From: Hydrogenophaga sp.
GTDB taxonomy: Bacteria; Pseudomonadota; Gammaproteobacteria; Burkholderiales; Burkholderiaceae
Length of the DNA: 15,134 nt
Reading direction: 5' to 3'
Assembly: GCA_025458545.1 (NCBI GenBank)
Contig: JALOSH010000030.1
Coordinates: forward strand, 1-15,134
Shown: in pieces, positions 1 to 6,916 of the stretch
Numbering within the stretch: the stretch's first letter is position 1
Layout: each line of letters begins with the position of its first letter
Position numbers and translations under genes: made by a program
The notes under the pieces: generated by a model
Told to the model about the DNA's origin: nothing
The model's database searches: none
The model's input: the letters and a program-made list of their open reading frames with translations, nothing else

Positions 1-1328
1 GCGGCGTCGCCGATCACGCGCCAGCGCGGCTCGCCCTGCAGCGTTTCACCCGGGTGCTGGTGCGCCCAGCGTTCGAGGTGCTTGTGGGCGTTTTCGATCA
101 TCACGATGGCCGCGTCCACCATGGCGCCGATGGCAATGGCAATGCCACCCAGCGACATGATGTTCGCGTTGATGCCCTGCTGCTGCATCACGATAAACGC
201 CATCAGCACCCCCAGTGGCAGCGAGACGCTGGCCACCAGCGCACTGCGCAAGTGAAACAGGAAGGCCAGACACACCAGCGCCACCACGATGAACTCTTCC
301 AGCAGCTTCTCGCCCAGGTTCTTCACCGCGCGCTCGATGAGGCCGGAGCGGTCGTACACCGGCACGATCTCCACGCCCGGCGGCAGGCTGCGCTGCAGCT
401 CGGCCAGGCGGGCCTTCACCGCTGCAATCGTCTGCAGCGCATTCTTGCCGGAGCGCATCACCACCACCCCGCCCACCGCTTCGCCTTCGCCGTTGAGCTC
501 GCCAATGCCGCGCCGCATTTCCGGTCCGGTCTGCACCCGGGCCACGTCCCCCAGGCGCACCGACACACCACTGGCGCTGGTGATGAGCTGAATGGCGCGG
601 AAGTCGTCCAGCGTTTTCAGGTAGCCGCTGGCACGCACTGCGTACTCGGCTTCTCCCATCTCCACCACCGAACCACCCGCCTCCTGGTTACCGCGTGAAA
701 CGGCCTCGGCCACCATGGCTTGCGTGACGCGGTAGCTGGCCATCCTGTCGGGGTCGAGCACGATCTGGTACTGCCTGACCATGCCGCCCACGCTGGCCAC
801 TTCGGCCACGTCGGGCACGGTCTTGAGTTCGAACCGCAGGAACCAGTCCTGCAGGGCGCGCAGCTGGGCAATGTCCTGGCCGCCGGTGCGGTCCACCAGC
901 GCGTACTGGTAGACCCAGCCCACGCCGGTGGCGTCGGGTCCGAGCGACGCGGTGGCGCCGCGCGGCAGGCGGGCCTGCACCTGGCTCAAATACTCCAACA
1001 CGCGGGAGCGTGCCCAGTAGGGGTCCACGCCGTCCTCGAACAATACGTAGACGAAGCTGTCGCCGAACATGGAGAAGCCGCGCACCGCCCGCGCGCCCGG
1101 CACCGAGAGCATGGTGGTGGTCAGCGGGTAGGTGACCTGGTTCTCCACGATCTGTGGCGCCTGGCCCGGCCAGGGGGTGCGGATGATGACCTGCGTGTCC
1201 GACAGGTCGGGCAGGGCGTCCAGCGGGGTGCGCTGCAGCGACACGATGCCCCAGGCGGTGAGCAGCGCAGTGGCCAGCAGCACCAGGAAGCGGTTGGCGA
1301 TGCTCCAGCGAATGAGCCCGGCGATCAT
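1..1328 (-). CDS. cusA: CusA, Cu(I)/Ag(I) RND efflux pump, N-terminal part (gene continues beyond position 1)
   Basis: This is the inner-membrane proton-driven pump of a CusCBA tripartite system, which expels Cu(I)/Ag(I). About 442 codons are present out of roughly 1,040 usual for the family, so the C-terminal half lies outside the window. The frame is open from ATG at 1328 to the left edge. It begins with a typical RND first membrane helix ([18 protein letters not shown]), followed by the periplasmic porter region. The helix-4 signature [16 protein letters not shown] lies near 80-130; its Asp is codon 405 and its Glu codon 412, matching the proton-relay acidic residues D405 and E412 of E. 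coli CusA. This signature favours the monovalent-metal (HME4) branch over CzcA. The metal-binding Met triad of the family lies beyond the window and cannot be checked. The start overlaps the cusB stop as ATGA, indicating translational coupling. Confidence 0.95.
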   Translation of the reverse strand, partial: MIAGLIRWSIANRFLVLLATALLTAWGIVSLQRTPLDALPDLSDTQVIIRTPWPGQAPQIVENQVTYPLTTTMLSVPGARAVRGFSMFGDSFVYVLFEDGVDPYWARSRVLEYLSQVQARLPRGATASLGPDATGVGWVYQYALVDRTGGQDIAQLRALQDWFLRFELKTVPDVAEVASVGGMVRQYQIVLDPDRMASYRVTQAMVAEAVSRGNQEAGGSVVEMGEAEYAVRASGYLKTLDDFRAIQLITSASGVSVRLGDVARVQTGPEMRRGIGELNGEGEAVGGVVVMRSGKNALQTIAAVKARLAELQRSLPPGVEIVPVYDRSGLIERAVKNLGEKLLEEFIVVALVCLAFLFHLRSALVASVSLPLGVLMAFIVMQQQGINANIMSLGGIAIAIGAMVDAAIVMIENAHKHLERWAHQHPGETLQGEPRWRVIGDA

Positions 1329-2948
1329 TTCCCGGTCTCCGGCGCCACGCGCTGCAGGCGGGTGATGCGCGGCACGTCGCCGTCCTGCATTTCGAACTCG
1401 ATTTCCAGGCGGTCGCCCGGTGCCAGATTGCGCGGGTGCTGGTCGGGCGGCGGCAGCTGGAAGTCCATCTGCATTTCCGGCCACTTCAGGGCTTCGATGG
1501 GCGGGTGGGTGAGCGTGGCGGTGTCGCCGCCCAGCGCGTCGAGCACGGCGCTGGTGGTGTAGCGGGGCGCTGTGATAGCCGGGCCGGCAGTGGCTGATGG
1601 GGTTTCGGGTTCGGGGTTCAGCCGTGCCATCAGCCCGCGAAGGCTGGCTTCCGAGTCGATCAGGAACTGGCCCGATCGCACCACGCGCTGCCCCGGCGTT
1701 AGGCCGCTGCGGATCTCGGTCTGGTCGCCGACCTCCTGCCCGGTGGTCACTTCCACCGGGCGGAAACGCCCTTCTTCTTCGGCCACCATCACCACACTGC
1801 GCCGCCCGGTGCGGATGACGGCGTCGCTGGGCACCAGCAGCGCCACTTCAGCGGCCGGCTGTGCCAGCCGCATGCTCACCTGCATGCCCGGCACCAGCCG
1901 GCCGGCCGGGTTCGCCAGTTCCACCCGCGCCCGCACGGTGCGGGTCACGGTATCCACCTCGGGAAGCAGGCTCTGCACCCGGCCTTCAAAGATCTGGCCT
2001 GGCACACCGGGGCTGGTAGTCTGCACCCGGGTGCCCGGCTGCAACAGCGCAGCCTGGCTTTCAGGCACCGCGCCTTCGGCCCAGACGGTGCCTGTGCCCT
2101 GCAGGCGCATCAACAAAGTTCCGGGCATGACCGTGGCGCCTTCGCGCACCGCCAGCTCACTGACCACGCCGCCGCTGGGCGCAGTGACGGTGTAGCGCTG
2201 CTGCACGGTGCCCGTGGCCACCACGCGTTCGATGTGGGCGGCTGGCATGCCGGCCTGGCGCATGCGCTGAAGTGCAGCATCCTGCAGCGCTCCGCTGTCC
2301 GGCCCGCTCAGGCGCTTGAGGGCCAGGTACTCTTCCTGCGCGGCCACCCAGTCGGGCACGTGCAGTTCGACCAGCGGGGCGCCGGCGGCCACGCGGTCCA
2401 GCACCGCGCGCACGTGCAGCTTTTCGACGAAGCCCATGGCGCGCGCGCTCACCACCGTCTGCTCGTGTTCGTTCCAGGCCACGTTGCCCACGGCACTCAC
2501 TTCCGCCGCCAGCGCGCCTTCCACCACCGGGGCGGTGCGCAGGCCCAGGTTCTGCTGGATGCGCGGGCTTACCGACACGCTGCTGGCGTCGGCGGCGTTG
2601 CCACCGACGTAGCGCGGCACCAGCATCATGTCCATGAAGGGCGACTTGGCGGGCGCGTCGAAGTTGCGGCCCGGCACCATGGGGTCGTGGTAGTTCAGGA
2701 TGCGAAGCCCGGTGGCCGGGTCGAGGTCGCCGGCCTTGAGCCCTTCCTGAATGTGGCGGCGCGTGGCCGCCTCGCCCTGTGGTCCACTGGGCTGGGTCGT
2801 CGCTGGGGGCGGCAGTTTGCTCTTGCGTTGCAGCGGCTGGCATGGGGTGTCCCATTCCCTGCTGCATGCCTAACCACCAGCCGCCAAAACCCACCGCGGC
2901 CACGACGACGAACCCACCCAGCGGAATCAAAACAACTTTGGAATTCAT
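1325..2948 (-). CDS. cusB: CusB, periplasmic adaptor of the Cu/Ag efflux pump with C-terminal CusF-like domain; apparent frameshift near codon 55
   Basis: Membrane-fusion adaptor linking CusA to CusC. ATG at 2948 has a GGAG Shine-Dalgarno about 8 bases upstream and overlaps the cusC stop as ATGA. The first 55 codons encode a membrane anchor or signal ([20 protein letters not shown]). The conserved body, starting near [16 protein letters not shown] and the metal-binding stretch YHDPMVPG...[11 protein letters not shown], is in the next frame, and the total length is not a multiple of three. The body frame upstream of 2680 has no ATG, GTG or TTG before a stop at 2870-2872. An ATG at 2680 would begin inside the metal-binding motif and lose the signal. 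A frame change at about 2776-2786 is therefore likely, either a mutation or a sequence error. Near the C-terminus lies a CusF-type motif ([14 protein letters not shown]) with the His, Trp, Met, Met spacing of CusF, so the adaptor carries a fused copper-chaperone domain. Confidence 0.85.
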
Positions 2949-4267
2949 GGTCGTTCTCCAGCCTGGGCATTGGGGGCATTGAGGGAAACAAGGGGATGGG
3001 CGGTGATGGGGGTGAGAAATTCGAGCCGCGCCCAAAGGCCGGCCGTTTCGCGCTCCAGAGTCAGACGCTCCAGCGCGAGCGACAGCGCATCGCGCCGGGC
3101 CTGCAGCACCGGGCCCAGAGGCTCGCGCCCGCCCCGGTAGGCGGCCAGGGCCACCGCAATACGCTGCTCGGCCAGCGGCTGGCGCCGGGCATCGAGGTGC
3201 GCAATCCGCTCCAGACCGGCGCGCCACTCCTGCTGCCAGCGCTGCACTTGCAGCAAGCGTTCGCGGGTCTGTTCTTCGCGCTCGCCTTCCAGTTCGGCCA
3301 CGCGGGCCAGTCTGGCGGCCAGTTCGCGCTGCTGGCGCTGAGGCCGGTTCCACTGCAGCGGTACCGAAACGCCGATCGACAACGTGTTGGCCGAAGGCGC
3401 ACTGCGCTGGGTGAACATGACTTCCGCGCTCCAGTCTGGGGTGAGTTCCTGCTGCGCCAACTCGACGTCTGCTTTGGCGACGGCTTCGCGGGCCTGCAGG
3501 GCGATGAGGTCCGGCAAGGCGGGCAGGGCGTTGGGGCCGGACCGCAAATCGCTTGCCAATGCAGGGTTCTGCAGGCGCTGGTAGGCGGGCGGGTCCCCCA
3601 GCGGATGATCGGGCGGCGTGCCGGTGTAGCGCGCCAGCGTGAGGCGCGCATTGGACAACTCAGCCTTTGCAGCAATGAGGCCTTGCTCCAGTTGCAGCAG
3701 GGCTTCGCGCGCCAACAGAGCGTCGGCCGGGGCGGTGGTTCCGCCGCGCACAGTGCCCTCCAGGCTTTGCACCAGCACCTGCGCTTCCGCGATCTGCGCC
3801 TGCAGCACCTGCTGGCGCTGCTCCTGCAGGTGGCGTTCGAGCCAGGCTTGGGCGGCTTCTGCCTGCAGTATGGCCGCGCGTTCTGCGCGTTCGCTCAGGG
3901 CGGCGTCGGCTTCGCGCTCGAAGCGCACACCCCGGGCCCGGCGCTTGTCCGCACCCGGAAGTGGTTGCATGAGCGCGATCGAGCGCATCGTGGCCGATGG
4001 ACGGAAGCGGTCGGAGCCGTCTACCGGCAGGTCTTCGATCGAGAGGCGCAGCACCGGGTCGGGGCGCTGCGCTGCAGCGACCGCCATGTCGCGCGCCCCC
4101 TGGGCGGCGGCAGTGGAGGCGTCAAGGCTGCGCGAATGTGCGAGTGCCGCCTGTACCGCAGCGTGCAGCGTCAAAGGTTGAGCGGTGGCGCCGGCGGGGG
4201 AGAACGCAGCCAGCAAGCCGGCGAAGGCCAATACCGCGCGTGCGAAGTGAAGCGATGGGTGTTCCAT
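2945..4267 (-). CDS. cusC: CusC-like outer membrane efflux protein (TolC/OEP family)
   Basis: A 440-residue outer membrane factor expected to form the exit duct for CusBA. It has an N-terminal signal peptide (hydrophobic stretch around residues 9-29, likely cleaved after ATA, before QPLTLHAAVQAAL). Two OEP-type alpha-helical coiled-coil repeats rich in Ala, Gln, Glu and Leu follow. The piece PLPGADKRRARG near residue 105 is typical of OEP proteins paired with heavy-metal RND pumps. There is no lipobox cysteine at the cleavage region, unlike E. coli CusC, which is a lipoprotein. The stop overlaps the cusB ATG as ATGA. A weak GGAA element precedes the start and lies inside one arm of an 11-bp inverted repeat (4268-4278). 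The antisense strand also has a very long open frame, which is treated here as a GC-rich shadow. Confidence 0.88.
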   Translation of the reverse strand: MEHPSLHFARAVLAFAGLLAAFSPAGATAQPLTLHAAVQAALAHSRSLDASTAAAQGARDMAVAAAQRPDPVLRLSIEDLPVDGSDRFRPSATMRSIALMQPLPGADKRRARGVRFEREADAALSERAERAAILQAEAAQAWLERHLQEQRQQVLQAQIAEAQVLVQSLEGTVRGGTTAPADALLAREALLQLEQGLIAAKAELSNARLTLARYTGTPPDHPLGDPPAYQRLQNPALASDLRSGPNALPALPDLIALQAREAVAKADVELAQQELTPDWSAEVMFTQRSAPSANTLSIGVSVPLQWNRPQRQQRELAARLARVAELEGEREEQTRERLLQVQRWQQEWRAGLERIAHLDARRQPLAEQRIAVALAAYRGGREPLGPVLQARRDALSLALERLTLERETAGLWARLEFLTPITAHPLVSLNAPNAQAGERP

Positions 4268-4367
4268 ATCTGAATTCCGAAGCGAGCACGCCCGGACGCA
4301 TTCGCCCTGTCAGCGCGCGACTGCAGCAGCACCGCGTGGATGCACTGCGCCGAAGGGGAATTCAGAT
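4268..4367. repeat. 11-bp inverted repeat spanning the small-gene/cusC junction
   Basis: ATCTGAATTCC at 4268-4278 and GGAATTCAGAT at 4357-4367 are perfect reverse complements separated by 78 bp. In the minus-strand transcript one arm contains the stop codon of the upstream small gene and the other contains the GGAA that serves as the weak ribosome binding site of cusC. A transcript folded through this repeat would hide the cusC start. Six bases of each arm are the self-complementary GAATTC, so the chance of coincidence is higher than for 11 independent pairs. Confidence 0.55.
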
Positions 4368-4712
4368 GGAGGTGGGGGGACGCCAGAGGGACGTCGGCAA
4401 GCCTGGAGGCAGGGTGCGCCAAGCCGGTGATGCTGGAACGTGGGTCTTCTGTATCAGAAACGTGAGCGGGTTCAGCGATGCCGGCCACGCCGCAAGTGTG
4501 CCGCAAGCCAGCTCGCTCTTGCAGGCTTCGCCGGTGATCTCGAACGTGCTGAGGTCGTTGCAGCAGTCGTCCATGGTCTGCGCAAGAGCATTGGTATCGC
4601 GCTCCATGTCCATCATGCCCTGCATGGGACAAGGCGAGGGCCCCACCCCAACTGCTGAGTAGCCCTGCAGGGGCATCAGCAGACAGAGGAAGAGGACGAG
4701 CATTCGGCGCAT
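4362..4712 (-). CDS. Small Cys/Met-rich periplasmic protein leading the cus operon (CzcI-like, function unproven)
   Basis: A 116-residue exported protein. The N-terminus MRRMLVLFLCLLMPLQGYSA is a clear signal peptide, cleaved near residue 20. The mature part has a metal-ligand-rich section (PCPMQGMMDMERD, then DDCCNDL, then two further Cys at EACKSELAC) and ends in a Trp-Arg-Pro-Pro motif (LWRPPTSI). Small proteins of this kind, with signal, scattered Cys and a WRPP-type tail, commonly lead RND metal-efflux operons in Burkholderiales; CzcI is the best-known example. The exact family cannot be fixed by eye. It lies 94 bp upstream of cusC on the same strand, so co-transcription is likely. The Shine-Dalgarno is weak. 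ATG at 4703 is an alternative start, but the one at 4712 gives the positively charged N-region expected of a signal peptide. Proposed role: periplasmic metal binding or modulation of efflux (inference). Confidence 0.7.
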   Translation of the reverse strand: MRRMLVLFLCLLMPLQGYSAVGVGPSPCPMQGMMDMERDTNALAQTMDDCCNDLSTFEITGEACKSELACGTLAAWPASLNPLTFLIQKTHVPASPAWRTLPPGLPTSLWRPPTSI

Positions 4713-4783
4713 GGGCTGGATTCTATGGCGTTGCGGGTTCCGGGGATGGGAAATCGCTGAATCCCCCGAGCCCCCAAACTCGC

Positions 4784-5467
4784 TCAGGCGCCCAGACGTT
4801 GCGCCAGTGCATGAAAATCATCGACCACAAGTGTGCAATCGGGATGAGGATGGGGGTCTGGTGGACCAGCAGGGCCCCATTCCTGCGCTCGCCTGACGAA
4901 TGCGGTGTGATACCCACAGGCACGCGCAGCGTTGAGGTCGAAGTTGTGGCAGGCCACCATCAAGATCTCGTCGGATGCCAGACCAAGCCATTGCGCCGTT
5001 CTTTCATAGGCTTGGGGCTCGGGTTTGTTGGCGCCGATCATCTCGCAAGAGATCACTGCATCCCATTCGAAACCATTGCGCCTGGAAACCGCCACCACCA
5101 TGGCCAGTGGCGGCATCGTGAACGAAATCACAGGAAACTTGCGCTTCATTCGCGTCAGGGCGTCGGGAAAGTCAGGCCAGGCGTCCAACCCATGCCATGC
5201 GCGGCGGATCTGTGCCGTGAGCATGCCCAATTTGTGCTGCGCCAGCACCGCATCCACTTCGGTCCTGTGCACATCGTCCATGTTGAAAGGTGGCTGGAGC
5301 TGACCCACAATCGTCTTCATCGCTGCACGCCTGTAGCCGTTGGTCACCGCGTGCCAGTCGCGTTGCACGCCATGTTTCTCTCCGACCTGTGCAAAGGCCT
5401 TGGAGATGTCGCTGTGCCAGTCGAGAACGGTGCCTTCCGTCTCGAAGGTGAGCGCTCAATAATTCAT
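4784..5467 (-). pseudogene. Decayed 2-haloacid dehalogenase (HAD superfamily) with a stop at codon 4
   Basis: The original start appears to be ATG at 5467, eight bases after a strong GGAG site. Codon 4 is TGA (5456-5458), after which the frame is open to 4784. The product would start ALTFETEGTVLDW, which corresponds to the family motif I usually read as FDxFGTVxDW, so the Asp nucleophile is replaced by Glu. Later family landmarks remain: the Lys motif (ANKPEPQAY) and the motif IV region (VACHNFDLNAA). The motif II area (SFTMPPLAMV) lacks the usual Ser-Asn-Gly. Translation could restart at GTG 5368, giving 194 residues, but that product lacks motif I. The family hydrolyses L-2-haloacids; with both a nonsense codon and a lost nucleophile, catalytic activity is not expected. 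Nothing in its surroundings ties it to metal resistance. Confidence 0.8.
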
Positions 5468-5499
5468 CCGATCTTCTCCTTGTGGGGGCCGTGTGATCG

Positions 5500-5660
5500 T
5501 CAACCGCCGCCCCGGTGGGTTTGCAGGTCAAAGCACTTTTGCATGCGGTGGCGTTGCTCTTCGTTCAGGCTTCGGTAGACAAATCGCACCTTCAATTGTG
5601 GAATCTCCAGCAAAGCGATTCGCCGGGGCGGCAAGGTGTGCCAGCGCAGTTCCAGCGAGC
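5500..5660 (-). pseudogene. Unidentified protein C-terminal fragment
   Basis: A minus-strand frame ending at 5500 reads LRWHTLPPRRIALLEIPQ followed by a basic and acidic stretch (RFVYRSLNEEQRHRMQKC). It looks like real coding sequence by composition, and its faint resemblance is to the end of a PilZ-like domain, which I cannot confirm. Upstream in this frame it merges into antisense or out-of-frame sequence of the AraC remnant, so only the tail of a gene is present. It stops 32 bp before the dehalogenase start. Confidence 0.3.
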
Positions 5661-5803
5661 CGCTGTCGCAGCCATTGACCGTGGGTGATGCCGATCCGGC
5701 GCCCAAACGCACGCGAAAGAGCGCTGGCACTGCCGTAGCCCACGGGATCGGCCACCTGTTTGCTTCGAAGGCTTGAGATGCGAAGTGCGTTCGTAACCCC
5801 AGG
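5640..5803 (-). pseudogene. AraC-family transcriptional regulator, C-terminal helix-turn-helix fragment
   Basis: The frame reads SKQVADPVGYGSASALSRAF and then GRRIGITHGQWLRQRL, which matches the second helix-turn-helix of AraC/XylS regulators (VAxxVGYxSxSxFSRAFxRxxG). An in-frame TAA at 5804-5806 precedes it, and the N-terminal sensing domain and most of the first helix-turn-helix are absent. The reading frame runs on to 5528, but similarity ends near 5655. This is a truncated remnant, not a working regulator. Confidence 0.6.
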
Positions 5804-5809
5804 TTACGA
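5791..5809. repeat. Perfect 8-bp palindrome with 3-base spacer upstream of the CigR-like gene
   Basis: TCGTAACC (5791-5798), CCA, GGTTACGA (5802-5809) is a perfect inverted repeat. It lies 67 bp before the proposed ATG of the CigR-like gene. It has no T-run on either side, so it resembles an operator for a dimeric regulator more than a terminator. The regulator is unknown. Confidence 0.4.
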
Positions 5810-5875
5810 CGAGGGCCGATCCGCGAACGACCTTCGGCTACCCTAGTGCTTCACCACGTTCTGGAAATGACCAAA

Positions 5876-6379
5876 ATGAATGCCTTGAAGAAATCCTTGC
5901 TTTGCTTTTGTGCGGCAGCCGCACTGTCGACAACTTCCACATGGGCTGAAAAACCTGACTGGGCGGGAAAGTCGGGAGGTGGCAAACCAGAGAAGCGCAA
6001 AGAACTCGTTCAACAGAGTAGGGCTAAGACCACTGCACCGCAGATGTCAGTGCAGATCAATGTTGGGGGTTATTTTGTAGATTCGCAGCGAGCGGTGGTC
6101 CGAGACTACTACCAACCAAAAATTCAGTCTGGGTCATGCCCGCCTGGGCTCGCCAAGAAAAACAATGGTTGCATGCCTCCCGGTTTGGCCAAGAAGTGGC
6201 GCGTGGGTCGACCACTGCCGGCAGATGTGACCTACTACTCCATCCCGAACTCCGTTTCCATCCAACTGGGGGTACCGCCGTCCGGTCACAAATTTGTTCG
6301 GGTGGCCGCAGACATTCTGCTGATAGCCGTGGGTACGGGCATGGTTGTCGATGCGATCGAGGATCTGGGCCGCCTCTGA
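5876..6379 (+). CDS. Exported CigR/RcnB-like protein
   Basis: A 167-residue secreted protein with signal peptide MNALKKSLLCFCAAAALSTT and likely cleavage at TWA before EKPDW. A basic, low-complexity linker follows, then a double motif (CPPGLAKKNNGCMPPGLAKK) and a compact C-terminal domain with GVPPSGHKFVRVAADILLIA and a terminal AIEDLGRL. The repeated PPGLAKK followed by this domain matches my memory of proteins annotated as CigR family and RcnB-type periplasmic proteins. Start choice: ATG 5876 has GGAAA eight bases upstream; GTG 5846 and ATG 5867 are in frame but lack suitable spacing. CigR was described in Salmonella as an anti-virulence factor, and RcnB affects nickel/cobalt handling in E. 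coli. The role here is not known. It is a single gene, with no evident partner on its strand. Confidence 0.7.
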   Translation: MNALKKSLLCFCAAAALSTTSTWAEKPDWAGKSGGGKPEKRKELVQQSRAKTTAPQMSVQINVGGYFVDSQRAVVRDYYQPKIQSGSCPPGLAKKNNGCMPPGLAKKWRVGRPLPADVTYYSIPNSVSIQLGVPPSGHKFVRVAADILLIAVGTGMVVDAIEDLGRL

Positions 6380-6852
6380 TTCAATGTTGGCATCGGTGGT
6401 TCAGAGCGGCCGTCAGTTTCGTGGCCAGCCCAAGCCCTCCGAGGAAGCCACTGCCAGCGTTGGCGTATCGCTTCCAAGAGCCAGTGCATCGGCTGGCGCC
6501 TCCGCGCTCACCGCCACGAAGCCTACCCGGATCCCAACCTCTAGTCGGCCTGCATCTGTGGGATTGCCGATGCCACCTCTTCCAAGTGACCTGCCCCCTG
6601 TAGACGTACCAATCGAAAGTGGAAGTCCGGGTTCACAGCTAGCCATTGTGACTTTGATAGAGGATGAATGTACGGCTGGTCGTGTCTGAATCCGTTGATG
6701 GATATCGAGGACGCCGTGCCGGTCGCGTATTGGCCAAAGGCCTGATTGCTCACCCACTCAGACTACTTCTTTCCGTCTTCAGTGCTCCATCCGCTCACCA
6801 ACTGGGGCTTTGATGACATTGCCTGGAATACCACTTGGTTTTCCGTCGCCAA
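6380..6852. other. Unassigned intergenic segment between the CigR-like gene and cusS
   Basis: No complete gene can be supported here. Two overlapping 114-codon frames on opposite strands (6345-6689 plus, 6413-6757 minus) have low-complexity Pro/Ser/Ala composition, no recognisable motif and no good ribosome binding site. The right end contains the membrane-protein-like remnant described separately. No terminator hairpin for either flanking gene was found. Confidence 0.5.
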
Positions 6853-6916
6853 CTACTCTGCGCTCGCCATCGTTTGTATGTGGTTACTGGAGACTCGAAG
6901 AGAACGAGGTTCCTGA
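6668..6916 (+). pseudogene. Possible membrane-protein remnant with an internal TGA, overlapping the cusS tail
   Basis: An ATG at 6668, after an AGAGGA element, opens MYGWSCLNPLMDIEDAVPVA and stops at TGA 6743-6745. The same frame then continues for 56 codons (TNWGFDDIAWNTTWFSVANY, then ALAIVCMWLLETRRERGS) to TGA 6914-6916. The second part has aromatic-rich composition and a hydrophobic segment ending in basic residues, like the last membrane helix of a real protein. It overlaps the 3' end of cusS by 64 bp on the opposite strand. I do not recognise the family. Confidence 0.3.

Noticed and set aside
54..1562. Plus-strand open frames of 214 and 280 codons across cusA and the end of cusB
   Set aside because: They are antisense to cusA/cusB and give low-complexity His/Arg/Gly-rich products. 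The minus-strand frame carries the RND signatures.
2234..4273. A 679-codon plus-strand open frame
   Set aside because: It lies antisense to cusC and cusB, whose family motifs, starts and ATGA overlaps are clear. The product is compositionally odd (His/Gln/Arg/Gly-rich) without domains, as expected of the antisense frame of GC-rich genes.
5456..5458. TGA in the dehalogenase (and the one at 6743-6745) read as selenocysteine
   Set aside because: No bacterial SECIS-like hairpin was evident just downstream, the families are not known selenoproteins, and other signs of decay are present.
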